A stretch of 64,000 bases of DNA from Dehalococcoidia bacterium (GTDB lineage: Bacteria; Chloroflexota; Dehalococcoidia; Tepidiformales; Tepidiformaceae). Within the stretch, counting starts at the first letter, position 1. The number at the start of each line of letters is the position of its first letter. Below, in pieces: positions 23,828 through 31,457 of the stretch. The notes under the pieces were generated by a model, which saw only the letters and a program-made list of their open reading frames with translations, made no database searches and was not told where the DNA came from. Position numbers and translations under genes: made by a program. The stretch spans positions 1-64,000 of the forward strand of contig JAJDUR010000032.1 in NCBI GenBank assembly GCA_022826585.1. Direction: 5' to 3'.

Positions 23828-25264
23828 TCAAGCCTCGGAGGGCGCCTCCTCGGGATCCGGCGGCGGGGGCGGCGGCGGGGCCATGGAGGGCAACTCCTCG
23901 GGCATGAGGACGAACTCGGGATAGGCCTCGATGCCGAGCTCCCCGGCGTCCTGGCCGAGCTCCTCCACCTCGGGGGAGACGCGCGCCTGGACCGTCATCG
24001 CCAGCACCTTCCAGAGCACGAACGAGACCGTGAACACGAACGCGCCGATGGCTGCGACGCCCGTGATCTGCGCGCCAAAGTCGCCGCCGGCGGCGATGCA
24101 GACGGCGAGCGTGCCCCAGACCCCGGCGAAGAGGTGAGCGGGAACGGCGCCAACAACATCGTCGAGCTTGAGTTTCTCGAAGAGCTTGATCGCGAGCGTG
24201 CAGATCACGCCGCCGATGGCGCCGATGATGATGGCCCACCAGTGCTCGGTGATGTCCGGCCCGGCGGTTATCGAGACGAGGCCGGCGATGGCGCCGTTGA
24301 GCCCCGCGATGAGGTCCATGCGCCCCAGGACGAAGCGGGAGACACCAAGGGCGGCCATGACGCCGGCCGCGGCGGCGAGGTTGGTGTTGACGAGCACGTG
24401 GCTCATGGAGACGGCATCGAGGGTGCTGGCCAGCGCCAGCTGCGAGCCGCCGTTGAAGCCGAACCAGCCCAGCCAGAGGATGAAGACGCCCAGCGTGACG
24501 ACGAGGACGTTCGAGGGGGGCGTCGGGCGGACGCTGCCGTCGGCGCGGAACTTCCCGAGCCGGGGGCCGACGACGAGGATACCGGCGAGCGCGGCCCAGC
24601 CGCCTACGCCGTGCACGATGGTGGAGCCGGCGAAGTCCTGGAAGCCGAGGTCGTGGAGCCAGCCCTCGCCCCAGGTCCACGCTCCCACGACCGGGTAGAT
24701 GACGGCCGTCAGGGCGAGGGTGAAGAAGAAGAACGGCCACATCTTGACCCGTTCGGCGAGGGCGCCGGAGACGATCGAGGCGGCCGTGGCCACGAAGACC
24801 ATCTGGAAGAACCAGTCGGACATGGTCGCGTAGGACTCATCGGCAAGGACGGCATCGGCAGTGGCGTCCCCTTCGAGCAAGGCAAGCTCAACGTCGGAGG
24901 CCTCGTAGAGCAGGTTGAAGGAGCCGATGAAGTCGCCCACGACGTCGACGTACATGAGGTTGTAGCCGATGACGAAGTAGGCGAGCCCGGCGATGGAGTA
25001 AATGCCGATGTTCTTCAGGCAGATCATCGAGGCGTTCTTGGTGCGGACGGAGCCGGACTCGAGCATGGTGAACCCGGCGCACATCCACATCACGAGCGCG
25101 CCCCAGATGAGGAAGGCGAAGGTGTTGAGGACGAACTCGGTCTCGCCGTCGACGGCGGCGGCCTCGGCGATGGCGGGGCGGCCGAGGAAGATGGCCGCGG
25201 CGCCGGCAGCGGTAACGGCGAGGATGATGGCCGGGCGGCGATACGGACGAAGTCTGGCGACCAT
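23828..25264 (-). CDS. amt: Ammonium transporter (Amt/MEP/Rh family)
   Basis: 478 residues from ATG 25264. A signal-like first helix is followed by eleven hydrophobic segments. The Amt signature includes FAFLIWGALVMWMCAGFTMLESG, LGFQDFAGSTIVHGVGGW (Asp and first pore His), FILWLGWFGFNGGSQL and VVGAVPAHLFAGVWGTLAV (second pore His). It conducts ammonium or ammonia into the cell. The C-terminal tail is longer than usual and ends in a run of prolines (MAPPPPPPPDPEEAP). A GYD-domain gene lies 146 nt upstream on the same strand rather than a glnK. Confidence 0.95.
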   Translation of the reverse strand: MVARLRPYRRPAIILAVTAAGAAAIFLGRPAIAEAAAVDGETEFVLNTFAFLIWGALVMWMCAGFTMLESGSVRTKNASMICLKNIGIYSIAGLAYFVIGYNLMYVDVVGDFIGSFNLLYEASDVELALLEGDATADAVLADESYATMSDWFFQMVFVATAASIVSGALAERVKMWPFFFFTLALTAVIYPVVGAWTWGEGWLHDLGFQDFAGSTIVHGVGGWAALAGILVVGPRLGKFRADGSVRPTPPSNVLVVTLGVFILWLGWFGFNGGSQLALASTLDAVSMSHVLVNTNLAAAAGVMAALGVSRFVLGRMDLIAGLNGAIAGLVSITAGPDITEHWWAIIIGAIGGVICTLAIKLFEKLKLDDVVGAVPAHLFAGVWGTLAVCIAAGGDFGAQITGVAAIGAFVFTVSFVLWKVLAMTVQARVSPEVEELGQDAGELGIEAYPEFVLMPEELPSMAPPPPPPPDPEEAPSEA

Positions 25265-25349
25265 GCTCAGGCCCTCCCTGGCAGGGTGCTGCACGATGCG
25301 GGCGAGCCTACAGGAGTCGGGCAGGGGGCAGGAGGGCCGCGTGTAAGCG

Positions 25350-25371
25350 CCCTTCCCAATCCCGGGAAGGG
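25350..25371 (-). terminator. Hairpin between the GYD gene and amt
   Basis: CCCTTCCC-(6 nt)-GGGAAGGG, an 8-bp stem just after the GYD gene. There is no U-tract, so termination strength is uncertain. Confidence 0.4.
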
Positions 25372-25409
25372 GTCCGCGCAGGGCGCCCCGTTGCCCCCGA
25401 GTCTTCCGG

Positions 25410-25730
25410 CTAGGTTCCCGGCGGGCGGTAGGGGACGCTCTTCGCGATGGCTTCGTCGACCGTCTCGGGGGCGACCAGCACCGTGACGCTCGCGCTAAGC
25501 GCTCCGGCGGCGCCGACGGCGAGGGAGACCGCCGTGGCAGCCGCGTCGTCGGGCAGGTCCGCGATGATGAACAGGTCGGTTTCGCCAAAGGCGTAGTAGA
25601 GCGACTCGAGGGTTCCGCCCACGCCTTCGACCGTCTCGGCCAGCGCCGCGCGACGGCTGGTGCCGCCCTCCTTGACCAGGCCCGCGAGGCCTTCCTGTGT
25701 GTAGCTCGCCTGGAGCAAGTACTTGCCCAT
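25410..25730 (-). CDS. GYD-domain protein
   Basis: 106 residues: MGKYLLQASYTQEGLAGLVKEGGTSRRAALAETVEGVGGTLESLYYAFGE. GYD proteins are small ferredoxin-like alpha/beta proteins of unknown role, here complete. The name-giving pattern is degenerate (ASYTQEGL, YYAFGETD). It stands where a PII regulator gene often stands next to amt, but its sequence is not PII. Cotranscription with amt is possible if the intervening hairpin is read through. Confidence 0.78.
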   Translation of the reverse strand: MGKYLLQASYTQEGLAGLVKEGGTSRRAALAETVEGVGGTLESLYYAFGETDLFIIADLPDDAAATAVSLAVGAAGALSASVTVLVAPETVDEAIAKSVPYRPPGT

Positions 25731-25897
25731 CTCCCTGCCTCCTCAACGTGATGGTCTATGCCTACCAGCGGGCCCCGCGGGTGGTCAAGGCTGCGGGCGC
25801 GGCATTGGCACCGAAAACGGGGGCTGGGTGGGACTGCCGCGCCCGGGGACTCGCTCGTTCTTGCCCCTGGCGGGAACCCTGCGTGTAAGTCGGACGG

Positions 25898-25918
25898 GGG
25901 TCGGTTAGGCTCCGACCC
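25898..25918 (+). promoter_or_regulatory. Inverted repeat around a -10-like box upstream of the P450 gene
   Basis: GGGTCGG-TTAGGCT-CCGACCC, 7-bp arms with TAGGCT in the loop, 59 nt before the P450 start. A -10-like hexamer inside a palindrome is what a repressor operator looks like. No -35 was recognised. Confidence 0.35.
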
Positions 25919-25977
25919 ATTGCAGGCCCCGCCCGAGCAGCGTCCGGCACGGGCAGCCGGACCGGGAGAAGGTAGCC

Positions 25978-27240
25978 ATGTCGCCGACGACGTCTTCAAC
26001 CGCCGACACCTCGCCCCCGGACGAGTCGATCATCGACGCGAGCGACTTCGACGGCGCCGAGTTCCTCGCGGACCCGTACCCGCTCTACCGCCGGCTGCGC
26101 AGGCACCATCCCGTCTACCACGACCGGTTGCACAACCAGTGGCACGTCACCCGGTACCGGGACCTCGTGGAGGCATTCCGCGACGAGGGGGCCTTCGGAA
26201 CGCGCCCGCACAGCTATGAAACGGATGGCGTGCTGGGGCCGACCATGCTGAGCCTGGGGGGCGCGGAGCACGCGGAGCAGCGCAATCTCGTGAGCGACGC
26301 ACTGGTGGGCCGGAAGCTCGATGCGTTCACGCCGATTGTGCGGGACGTGGCCCGCTCGCTGGTCGATGGGTTCGCCGGCCGCGGTCGCGTCAACCTCACG
26401 CAGGAGTTCACGAGCCAGCTCCCGATCCGCGTGATCATGACGATGCTCGGCCTGCCGATGGAGGACTTCGCCCTGTTCCAGCGGTGGTACCAGCAATTCA
26501 TGATGGGGATGGGGTGGGCCGACGACACGCGAGCAACCGCCCTCAGAGCCAGGGCGGAGTACGAGGCGTACATGACGCCCTTCCTCGAGGCGCGGCGCCG
26601 CAACCTTGGCGAGGACCTGACCTCGCGGCTCATCCGCGAGGGCGTTCCCGACCCCGCGCTCAAGACGTTCGTGTCGCTGCTCCTGTCGGGCGGCGGGGAG
26701 ACGACGGACAAGGCGATGGGCAACATGTGGCTGAACGTGCTGCAGGAGCCCGAGCTGGTCGCGCGGCTGGAGGCGGATCACGGCCTGCTGGACCACTACT
26801 TCAGCGAGACGATGCGCCACTCGCCGCCGGTTCACCGGGAGGACCGGGGCGCGACGCGGGACGTCGAGCTGGCGGGCACCCTCATCCCCTACGGAGCGGT
26901 GGTGCGGCTCTGGATCGCGTCCGGCAATCGCGACGAGACGGTCTTCGACGACCCGGATCGGTTCGACCCGTTCCGCGGGGACCTGTACTCGGAGCGGGAT
27001 CTGCGAGCCGGGTACTTCCGCGACGGCCTGTTCGGACACCTCGGGTTCGGGCTCGGGCGCCATTTCTGCATCGGCTACCAGCTCGCGCGGCGGGAGGCAA
27101 TCGTGGGGGCGGAGGAGTTGCTGCGCGTGATGAAGTCGCCCCGGCTGGCCGACGAGCAGATGGACACCATCAGGGCGCGCAAGCGGGGCAGCAGCATCCG
27201 CTCGGTGGGAGACCTGCTGGTGGAGTTCGACCCGCGCTGA
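25978..27240 (+). CDS. Cytochrome P450
   Basis: 420 residues, soluble bacterial class. The I-helix oxygen-activation motif is LSGGGETTD, the K-helix ExxR is SETMRHSPP, and the heme-binding Cys lies in FGLGRHFCIG. It is a monooxygenase that needs ferredoxin and reductase, neither of which is in the window. It is a paralogue of the P450 at 52.8 kb (shared blocks FPLYKRL/YPLYRRL, GRHFCIGY/GQHFCMGY, LPIRVI/FPIRVI). AGAAGG lies 5 nt before the ATG. Substrate unknown. Confidence 0.95.
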   Translation: MSPTTSSTADTSPPDESIIDASDFDGAEFLADPYPLYRRLRRHHPVYHDRLHNQWHVTRYRDLVEAFRDEGAFGTRPHSYETDGVLGPTMLSLGGAEHAEQRNLVSDALVGRKLDAFTPIVRDVARSLVDGFAGRGRVNLTQEFTSQLPIRVIMTMLGLPMEDFALFQRWYQQFMMGMGWADDTRATALRARAEYEAYMTPFLEARRRNLGEDLTSRLIREGVPDPALKTFVSLLLSGGGETTDKAMGNMWLNVLQEPELVARLEADHGLLDHYFSETMRHSPPVHREDRGATRDVELAGTLIPYGAVVRLWIASGNRDETVFDDPDRFDPFRGDLYSERDLRAGYFRDGLFGHLGFGLGRHFCIGYQLARREAIVGAEELLRVMKSPRLADEQMDTIRARKRGSSIRSVGDLLVEFDPR

Positions 27241-27268
27241 GTCCAGGGAACACCCGCGGCACCTGGAC
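27241..27268. terminator. Hairpin between convergent P450 and acyltransferase genes
   Basis: GTCCAGG-(14 nt)-CCTGGAC directly after the P450 stop, overlapping the end of the acyltransferase gene. The stem is short and the loop large, so confidence is modest. Confidence 0.33.
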
Positions 27269-28173
27269 TACGGGCGTTCCCGCTCGTCGCTCGACCGGTG
27301 CTCGGCGACCTGTCGCGCGACATCGGGGAAGGCGGGGTCGATCTCGTAGCGGTAGTCGTCCCAGAAGCCGTCGCGGAGCGGATCGAAGCGGCGGGGCGGC
27401 GTCGCGGCGGCAAGGGCCACCTGCTTCATGCAGCGCTCGATCTCGTCTCGCCGGGTGACGGCTTCCCCCGGCGGGACCGGGGGGAGCACGCAGACGGTCA
27501 TGGACTGGTGTGTGCGCAGGGTGGGGGCGAAGGGGTGCTCCCAGACACGGTGACCGCCGGTGACGACCACGGGGAGGAGCGGACGGCCCAGGCGAGCCGC
27601 CAGGTTGAAGGCGCCCGGCTGGAAGGCGAGCTCGATGCCAAGGATGGAGCCCTGGGGGAAGAGCAGGATGCTGTCCCCGGCCTCGACGGCAACGCCCGCC
27701 TCGCGGCGCAGCGTGCGGGTGGTCTCGATCGGCCGCTCGGGACGGATGAAGAGGTGCCGCCCACGCGCCAACTGGGCGCCGAGGAGCGGGAACGTGGCGA
27801 GCTCGTCGCGGGCGACGGCGGTGAACGAGAGGGGCAGGTGGAGCAGGGCAACGCCGTCGGAGAAGCCCTCATGGAGGGAGACGACCACGTAGCGCTCGCG
27901 CCGGTCGACATGCTCCAGGCCTTCGATACGGATGCGGAGGCCGATGAGGCGGGCCGCGAGACGGGCCCACCAACGCTCGGCGGTCCTTCGGGCCCGCCGG
28001 CCGTGGAGCCGGTCGGGCAGGGCCGCGGCAAGGCGCAGCACGATCATCGCGGGGCCGAAGAGGATGAGGACGGCTGCCCAGGCCCTTACCCACTCGCGGG
28101 AAGAGGCGACCGCGAAGTGGCCGCCGGCGAGCATGCGCGAAGCCCCGGCGGCGCCGGGATGCTCAGGCGTCAT
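27268..28173 (-). CDS. PlsC-like lysophospholipid/glycerol-phosphate acyltransferase
   Basis: 301 residues from ATG 28173 (MTPEHPGAAGASRM). A hydrophobic helix (VRAWAAVLILFGPAMIVLRLAAAL) precedes the acyltransferase core: the HX4D motif SLHEGFSDG, the block LFIRPERPIETT and LLFPQGSILGIELAFQPGAF in place of the usual EGTR. It would transfer acyl chains from acyl-ACP or acyl-CoA to a lipid precursor at the membrane. The start overlaps the thiol-redox gene by 11 nt, and an acyl carrier protein gene lies about 0.55 kb away. Confidence 0.83.
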   Translation of the reverse strand: MTPEHPGAAGASRMLAGGHFAVASSREWVRAWAAVLILFGPAMIVLRLAAALPDRLHGRRARRTAERWWARLAARLIGLRIRIEGLEHVDRRERYVVVSLHEGFSDGVALLHLPLSFTAVARDELATFPLLGAQLARGRHLFIRPERPIETTRTLRREAGVAVEAGDSILLFPQGSILGIELAFQPGAFNLAARLGRPLLPVVVTGGHRVWEHPFAPTLRTHQSMTVCVLPPVPPGEAVTRRDEIERCMKQVALAAATPPRRFDPLRDGFWDDYRYEIDPAFPDVARQVAEHRSSDERERP

Positions 28174-28495
28174 CGGCGGGGCGGGCCGCGCGAGCGAGGG
28201 CGCTGCGAAGCTCGCCCTCGTCGGGAACGACACCCTGTGTCGTGACCTTCCCGTCAATCGTCACGACCGGAGGGTGCCAGCCGCCGCGGCGCAGGGCATC
28301 GAAGATGTGGTTGAACCAGGGCTTGATATGGACCTGGACGCAGGGCAGGTCGGAGGCGACGCGCTGGACGAGGCGGACGGTGAGGTCACACTCCTCACAG
28401 ACTGCGTGGGGGACGTTCAGGAAGAGCTGCCGGCCGGTCATAGGATAGACCGTCACGACGGTCACGGGCGGGGCGGCATTCGATGCGTCGGTCAT
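28163..28495 (-). CDS. Thioredoxin/glutaredoxin-fold protein with CxxC
   Basis: 110 residues from ATG 28495. The order VTVYPMTGRQLF, HAVCEECDLTVRLVQRVA and a late HPPVVTIDGKVTTQGVVPD resembles small glutaredoxin-like proteins. The CEEC pair sits at about residue 33 and a cis-proline region lies near PPVVTIDG. The CxxC is placed later than in classical thioredoxins, so the assignment is moderate. A TACGCT box 7 nt before the ATG and no Shine-Dalgarno suggest a leaderless mRNA. Confidence 0.65.
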   Translation of the reverse strand: MTDASNAAPPVTVVTVYPMTGRQLFLNVPHAVCEECDLTVRLVQRVASDLPCVQVHIKPWFNHIFDALRRGGWHPPVVTIDGKVTTQGVVPDEGELRSALARAARPADDA

Positions 28496-28502
28496 CTCAA
28501 CC

Positions 28503-28508
28503 AGCGTA
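28503..28508 (-). promoter_or_regulatory. -10 box (TACGCT) for the thioredoxin-fold gene, leaderless type
   Basis: TACGCT on the minus strand, 7 nt before ATG 28495. Confidence 0.38.
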
Positions 28509-28656
28509 CGGGAGCGGGCGCCGGCGCTGCACCTCCTGAACGGTAAAGGGCAGGAGGGGCAGAAGGTGAGGGGTTGCCGGGCGTGCTCCGCGACCGGAGT
28601 CTCCGTTCCGGCGACATCCGGGGACCGGCCAGACCCCGGGTGTTCCCCAATCGACA

Positions 28657-28685
28657 TTGACGAGCCCGATGGGCGTGCCTATTCT
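28657..28685 (+). promoter_or_regulatory. Sigma-70-type promoter of the acyl carrier protein gene
   Basis: TTGACG (28657-28662), exactly 17 nt, then TATTCT (28680-28685). This is the best -35/-10 pair I found in the window. It leaves a leader of about 35 nt with an AGGAG-containing site (tacaggagtg) before ATG 28728. Confidence 0.65.
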
Positions 28686-28727
28686 GGCGCCCCGAATGGT
28701 TCCAATTTCCTACAGGAGTGTGTACCC

Positions 28728-28967
28728 ATGGCCACAACGGAAGAACGGCTGAGGAAGCTGGTTGATGACAATCTGGAGATCGAGGGCCGAACGCCCGGGA
28801 CGCCCCTTAACGAGGGTCGCAACATCGCCGACGCCGGGGTGCCTTCTCCCGACATCGTGGCCTTCTGGAAGCTCGTGAACGAGGAGTTCGGGGTCGACAT
28901 TTCCGCCGAGCAGTTCTCCGAGCTGCTGACGCCGTCTGATCTCATCGCACACCTGGACTCAGCCTAG
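28728..28967 (+). CDS. Acyl carrier protein-like protein
   Basis: 79 residues, acidic and helical: MATTEERLRKLVDDNLEIEG, then NIADAGVPSPDIVAFWKLVNEEFGVDISAEQF. The serine in VPSPDIV stands where ACPs carry phosphopantetheine (usual context DSL). The pattern after it (helix II, then EEFGVDI) is typical. The replacement of DSL by SPD is a deviation, so it may be a specialised or discrete ACP rather than the fatty-acid AcpP. It has its own strong promoter. Confidence 0.75.
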   Translation: MATTEERLRKLVDDNLEIEGRTPGTPLNEGRNIADAGVPSPDIVAFWKLVNEEFGVDISAEQFSELLTPSDLIAHLDSA

Positions 28968-29117
28968 GCGTCGCCGGTCGCGGCTCTCGAGAGGCGCGCG
29001 GCCCGCGGTGGCGGCTCCCTTTGCCGACGTTGGTGGCGTCCCTGGAGATTCCCGGGGGCGTAGAGTTGCGCGTGTCGTTCTCGTGACGGACACCGAAAGC
29101 GGAACAGGGACTTGCCG

Positions 29118-30026
29118 ATGAGTGATCCCGAGGCAGTCTGGAGACTGCCAGAACCGCACTCCGTGCTGGACGTCCCGGTGGACGGGGACACGGTGATCAA
29201 GGTGCGGCGGCACGGGAACCCTGCCGGGCCGCGACTCGTGCTGAGCCACGGCAACGGCCTCGCCATCGACCTCTACTACCCGTTCTGGTCGCTTCTCGAA
29301 GAGGAGTTCGACCTGGTGTTGTACGACCTGCGGAATCACGGCTGGAACGAGATCGGCTCCCAGGATGGACACAACGTTCCGACGATCGCGCGTGACCAGG
29401 AGACGGTCCAGGAGGCGATCGACGCGGAGTATGGGGAGAAGCCGAAGACCGGGGTCTTTCACTCCGTCTCGGCCATGACGACGCTCCTCTCGCCGGAGCA
29501 GTGCCGCGGATTCTCCGGGCTGTTCCTCTTCGATCCACCGCTCCGCAGGCCAGGGGTCAGCCACGAGGAGTTCGACGAGGCCTCGATCAAGACAGCGGGC
29601 ATGGCTCGAAAGCGGGGCTACCGCTTCAAGAGCAAGGAGGCCTTCGCCGAGCTGCTGGGCTTCTCGCCGAACTTCCGGAACACCGTCCCGGGCGTGCTCC
29701 AGCTGATGGCGGACACGACCCTTCGGGAGCTCCCCTCGGGGGAGGGCTACGAGCTGATCTGCCCACCGGAGTACGAAGCGCAGATCATCGAGTACGCGAG
29801 GATCTTCGCGGTGTTCATCGACTTCTCCGCCCTGGCCTGCCCGGTCAAGGCGTACGGGGCGGATCCGACCCTGCCCTACGCCTACCTTCCCACGCTCGAC
29901 CTTGGCGACATTCGAGAGGTCGACTACGACTTCCTTCCCGATGCGACGCACTTCCTCCAGCTCGAGCAGCCGGAGGCCTGCGTGGCGGCCCTGCGGGAGT
30001 TTCTCGAGCAGCAGGGCCTGCGCTAG
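29118..30026 (+). CDS. Alpha/beta-hydrolase family protein
   Basis: 302 residues from ATG 29118 (MSDPEAVWRLPEPHSVL), with AGGGA 8 nt upstream; the track start TTG 29112 is less likely. Motifs: oxyanion loop RLVLSHGNGLAIDLYYPFW, YDLRNHGWNE, nucleophile elbow VFHSVSAMTT and C-terminal His in PDATHFLQLEQPE. The nucleophile elbow lacks the usual first glycine (HSVSA). Possible esterase, lactonase or C-C hydrolase. It follows the ACP gene by about 150 nt and is convergent with the aminotransferase. Confidence 0.83.
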   Translation: MSDPEAVWRLPEPHSVLDVPVDGDTVIKVRRHGNPAGPRLVLSHGNGLAIDLYYPFWSLLEEEFDLVLYDLRNHGWNEIGSQDGHNVPTIARDQETVQEAIDAEYGEKPKTGVFHSVSAMTTLLSPEQCRGFSGLFLFDPPLRRPGVSHEEFDEASIKTAGMARKRGYRFKSKEAFAELLGFSPNFRNTVPGVLQLMADTTLRELPSGEGYELICPPEYEAQIIEYARIFAVFIDFSALACPVKAYGADPTLPYAYLPTLDLGDIREVDYDFLPDATHFLQLEQPEACVAALREFLEQQGLR

Positions 30027-30048
30027 ACGTTCGGGGGCTCTGCGGCCG

Positions 30049-31221
30049 TTAGCTGTTGGCCAGCAGGGTGCGCATGCGGTCGACCCCTTCGACGATTTCC
30101 TCAAGGGAGGCGGCGTAGCTGAAACGCAGGTAGCCCTCACCCAGGTGCCCGAAGCTGGTCCCGGCGATCACGGCGACCCCCGCCTCTTCGAGCAGGCGTT
30201 CCTGCAGGGTGCGGGCATCGATGCCGGTCCCGGAGACGTTGGGGAAGGCGTAGAACGCGCCGCCCGGATCGACACAGCGCACACCGGGCACCTCGTTGAG
30301 TTCCCGGATGATGACCTTGCGGCGCTCATCGAACGCCTCCGTCATGACGTCGACGGCATCCTGTGGGCCTTCGAGCGCTTCGATCGCCGCGTACTGGGTG
30401 GCGGCGTTGGGACAGCTGTAGCTGTTGATGGCGAGCCGCTCCGCGAACGGGAAGAGGTCCGGCGGGAAGACGCCGTAGCCGAGCCGCCAGCCGGTCATCG
30501 CGTACGTCTTGCTCCAGCCGTCGAGAACGATGAGTCGGTCGCGAAGCTGCGGGTAGTTGAGCCAGGACACGTGCGAGCGGCCCTCGTAGAGGATGCGGGA
30601 GTAAATCTCGTCGCTCAGGATGACCACGTCGGGCCAGCGCTCAAGGCCCTCGACGAGGCGCTCGACCTGCTCGCGGGTGTACACGCCACCGGTCGGGTTC
30701 GCGGGGCTGTTGAGGATGATCAGGCGCGTGCGTTCATTGATCTGGGCGAGGACCTGGTCGGGGTCGAAGGTGAAGCCATCGGCCTCGTGCAGCTCGATGG
30801 GGATGGGGGTCGCACCGGAGAAGCGGATGACCGACTCGTAGATGGGGAACCCGGGGTTGGGGTACATGACCTCCGCGCCGGACTCGCCCATGAGGAGGGC
30901 CGCGAAGAACATGACCGGCTTCGCCCCCGGCGTGATGAGCACCGTCTCGGGATCGACGTCTGCGCCATGGCGGCGCTCAAGGTCCCTGGCCACCGCCTCG
31001 CGCAGTTCGGGGATGCCGGCGCCCGGCGTGTAGCCGTGCTTCCCCTCGGCGAGGGCGCGCTTGCCTGCCTCCACGATGTTGTCGGGTGTGGCGAAGTCCG
31101 GCTGACCGATGCCGAGGTTGATGATCGAGCGGCCCTCTGCCGCGAGCCTGTTCGCTCGAGCGAGGACCTCGAACGCCGTTTCCGTGCCGAGACTGCGGGC
31201 GGCGGCGGTTGGAAGAGCCAT
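30049..31221 (-). CDS. Class I/II PLP aminotransferase (aspartate/aromatic type)
   Basis: 390 residues. The class I fold is shown by INLGIGQPDFATPDNI (substrate loop), ILNSPANPTGGVYT, VILSDEIYSRI and the PLP lysine in LDGWSKTYAMTGWRLGYG. The C-terminal region has GTSFGHLGEGYLRFSYA with the carboxylate-binding arginine. It probably moves amino groups between aspartate, alanine or aromatic amino acids and 2-oxoglutarate; the precise donor cannot be read from sequence. GGAGG lies before the ATG. Confidence 0.9.
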   Translation of the reverse strand: MALPTAAARSLGTETAFEVLARANRLAAEGRSIINLGIGQPDFATPDNIVEAGKRALAEGKHGYTPGAGIPELREAVARDLERRHGADVDPETVLITPGAKPVMFFAALLMGESGAEVMYPNPGFPIYESVIRFSGATPIPIELHEADGFTFDPDQVLAQINERTRLIILNSPANPTGGVYTREQVERLVEGLERWPDVVILSDEIYSRILYEGRSHVSWLNYPQLRDRLIVLDGWSKTYAMTGWRLGYGVFPPDLFPFAERLAINSYSCPNAATQYAAIEALEGPQDAVDVMTEAFDERRKVIIRELNEVPGVRCVDPGGAFYAFPNVSGTGIDARTLQERLLEEAGVAVIAGTSFGHLGEGYLRFSYAASLEEIVEGVDRMRTLLANS

Positions 31222-31390
31222 GGTCGACCTCCGAACTCAGCGTGCGCTCCAGCACCGAGAGTACTCCGCCGCCGGTTAGTAAAGCGCAACGGCGCGCCCC
31301 GTCACAACGGGCACGGGCCTGGATACTCCCCGGCCTGACTCCGGCATTCAGCCAGACTCGATGAGGTGCGCCGGAGCGCCCGCGTTCGGT

Positions 31391-31409
31391 GGCTCCCGGC
31401 GTGGGAGCC
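31391..31409 (-). terminator. Hairpin after the histidine kinase gene
   Basis: GGCTCCC-(5 nt)-GGGAGCC about 50 nt past the kinase stop. There is no U-tract, so it may only stabilise the 3' end. The rest of 31222-31457 shows no gene. Confidence 0.38.
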
Positions 31410-31457
31410 ATCCTGCTCCCAGACTCAATCGATCAGCGGGTCGGGGAGCGGGCACCA

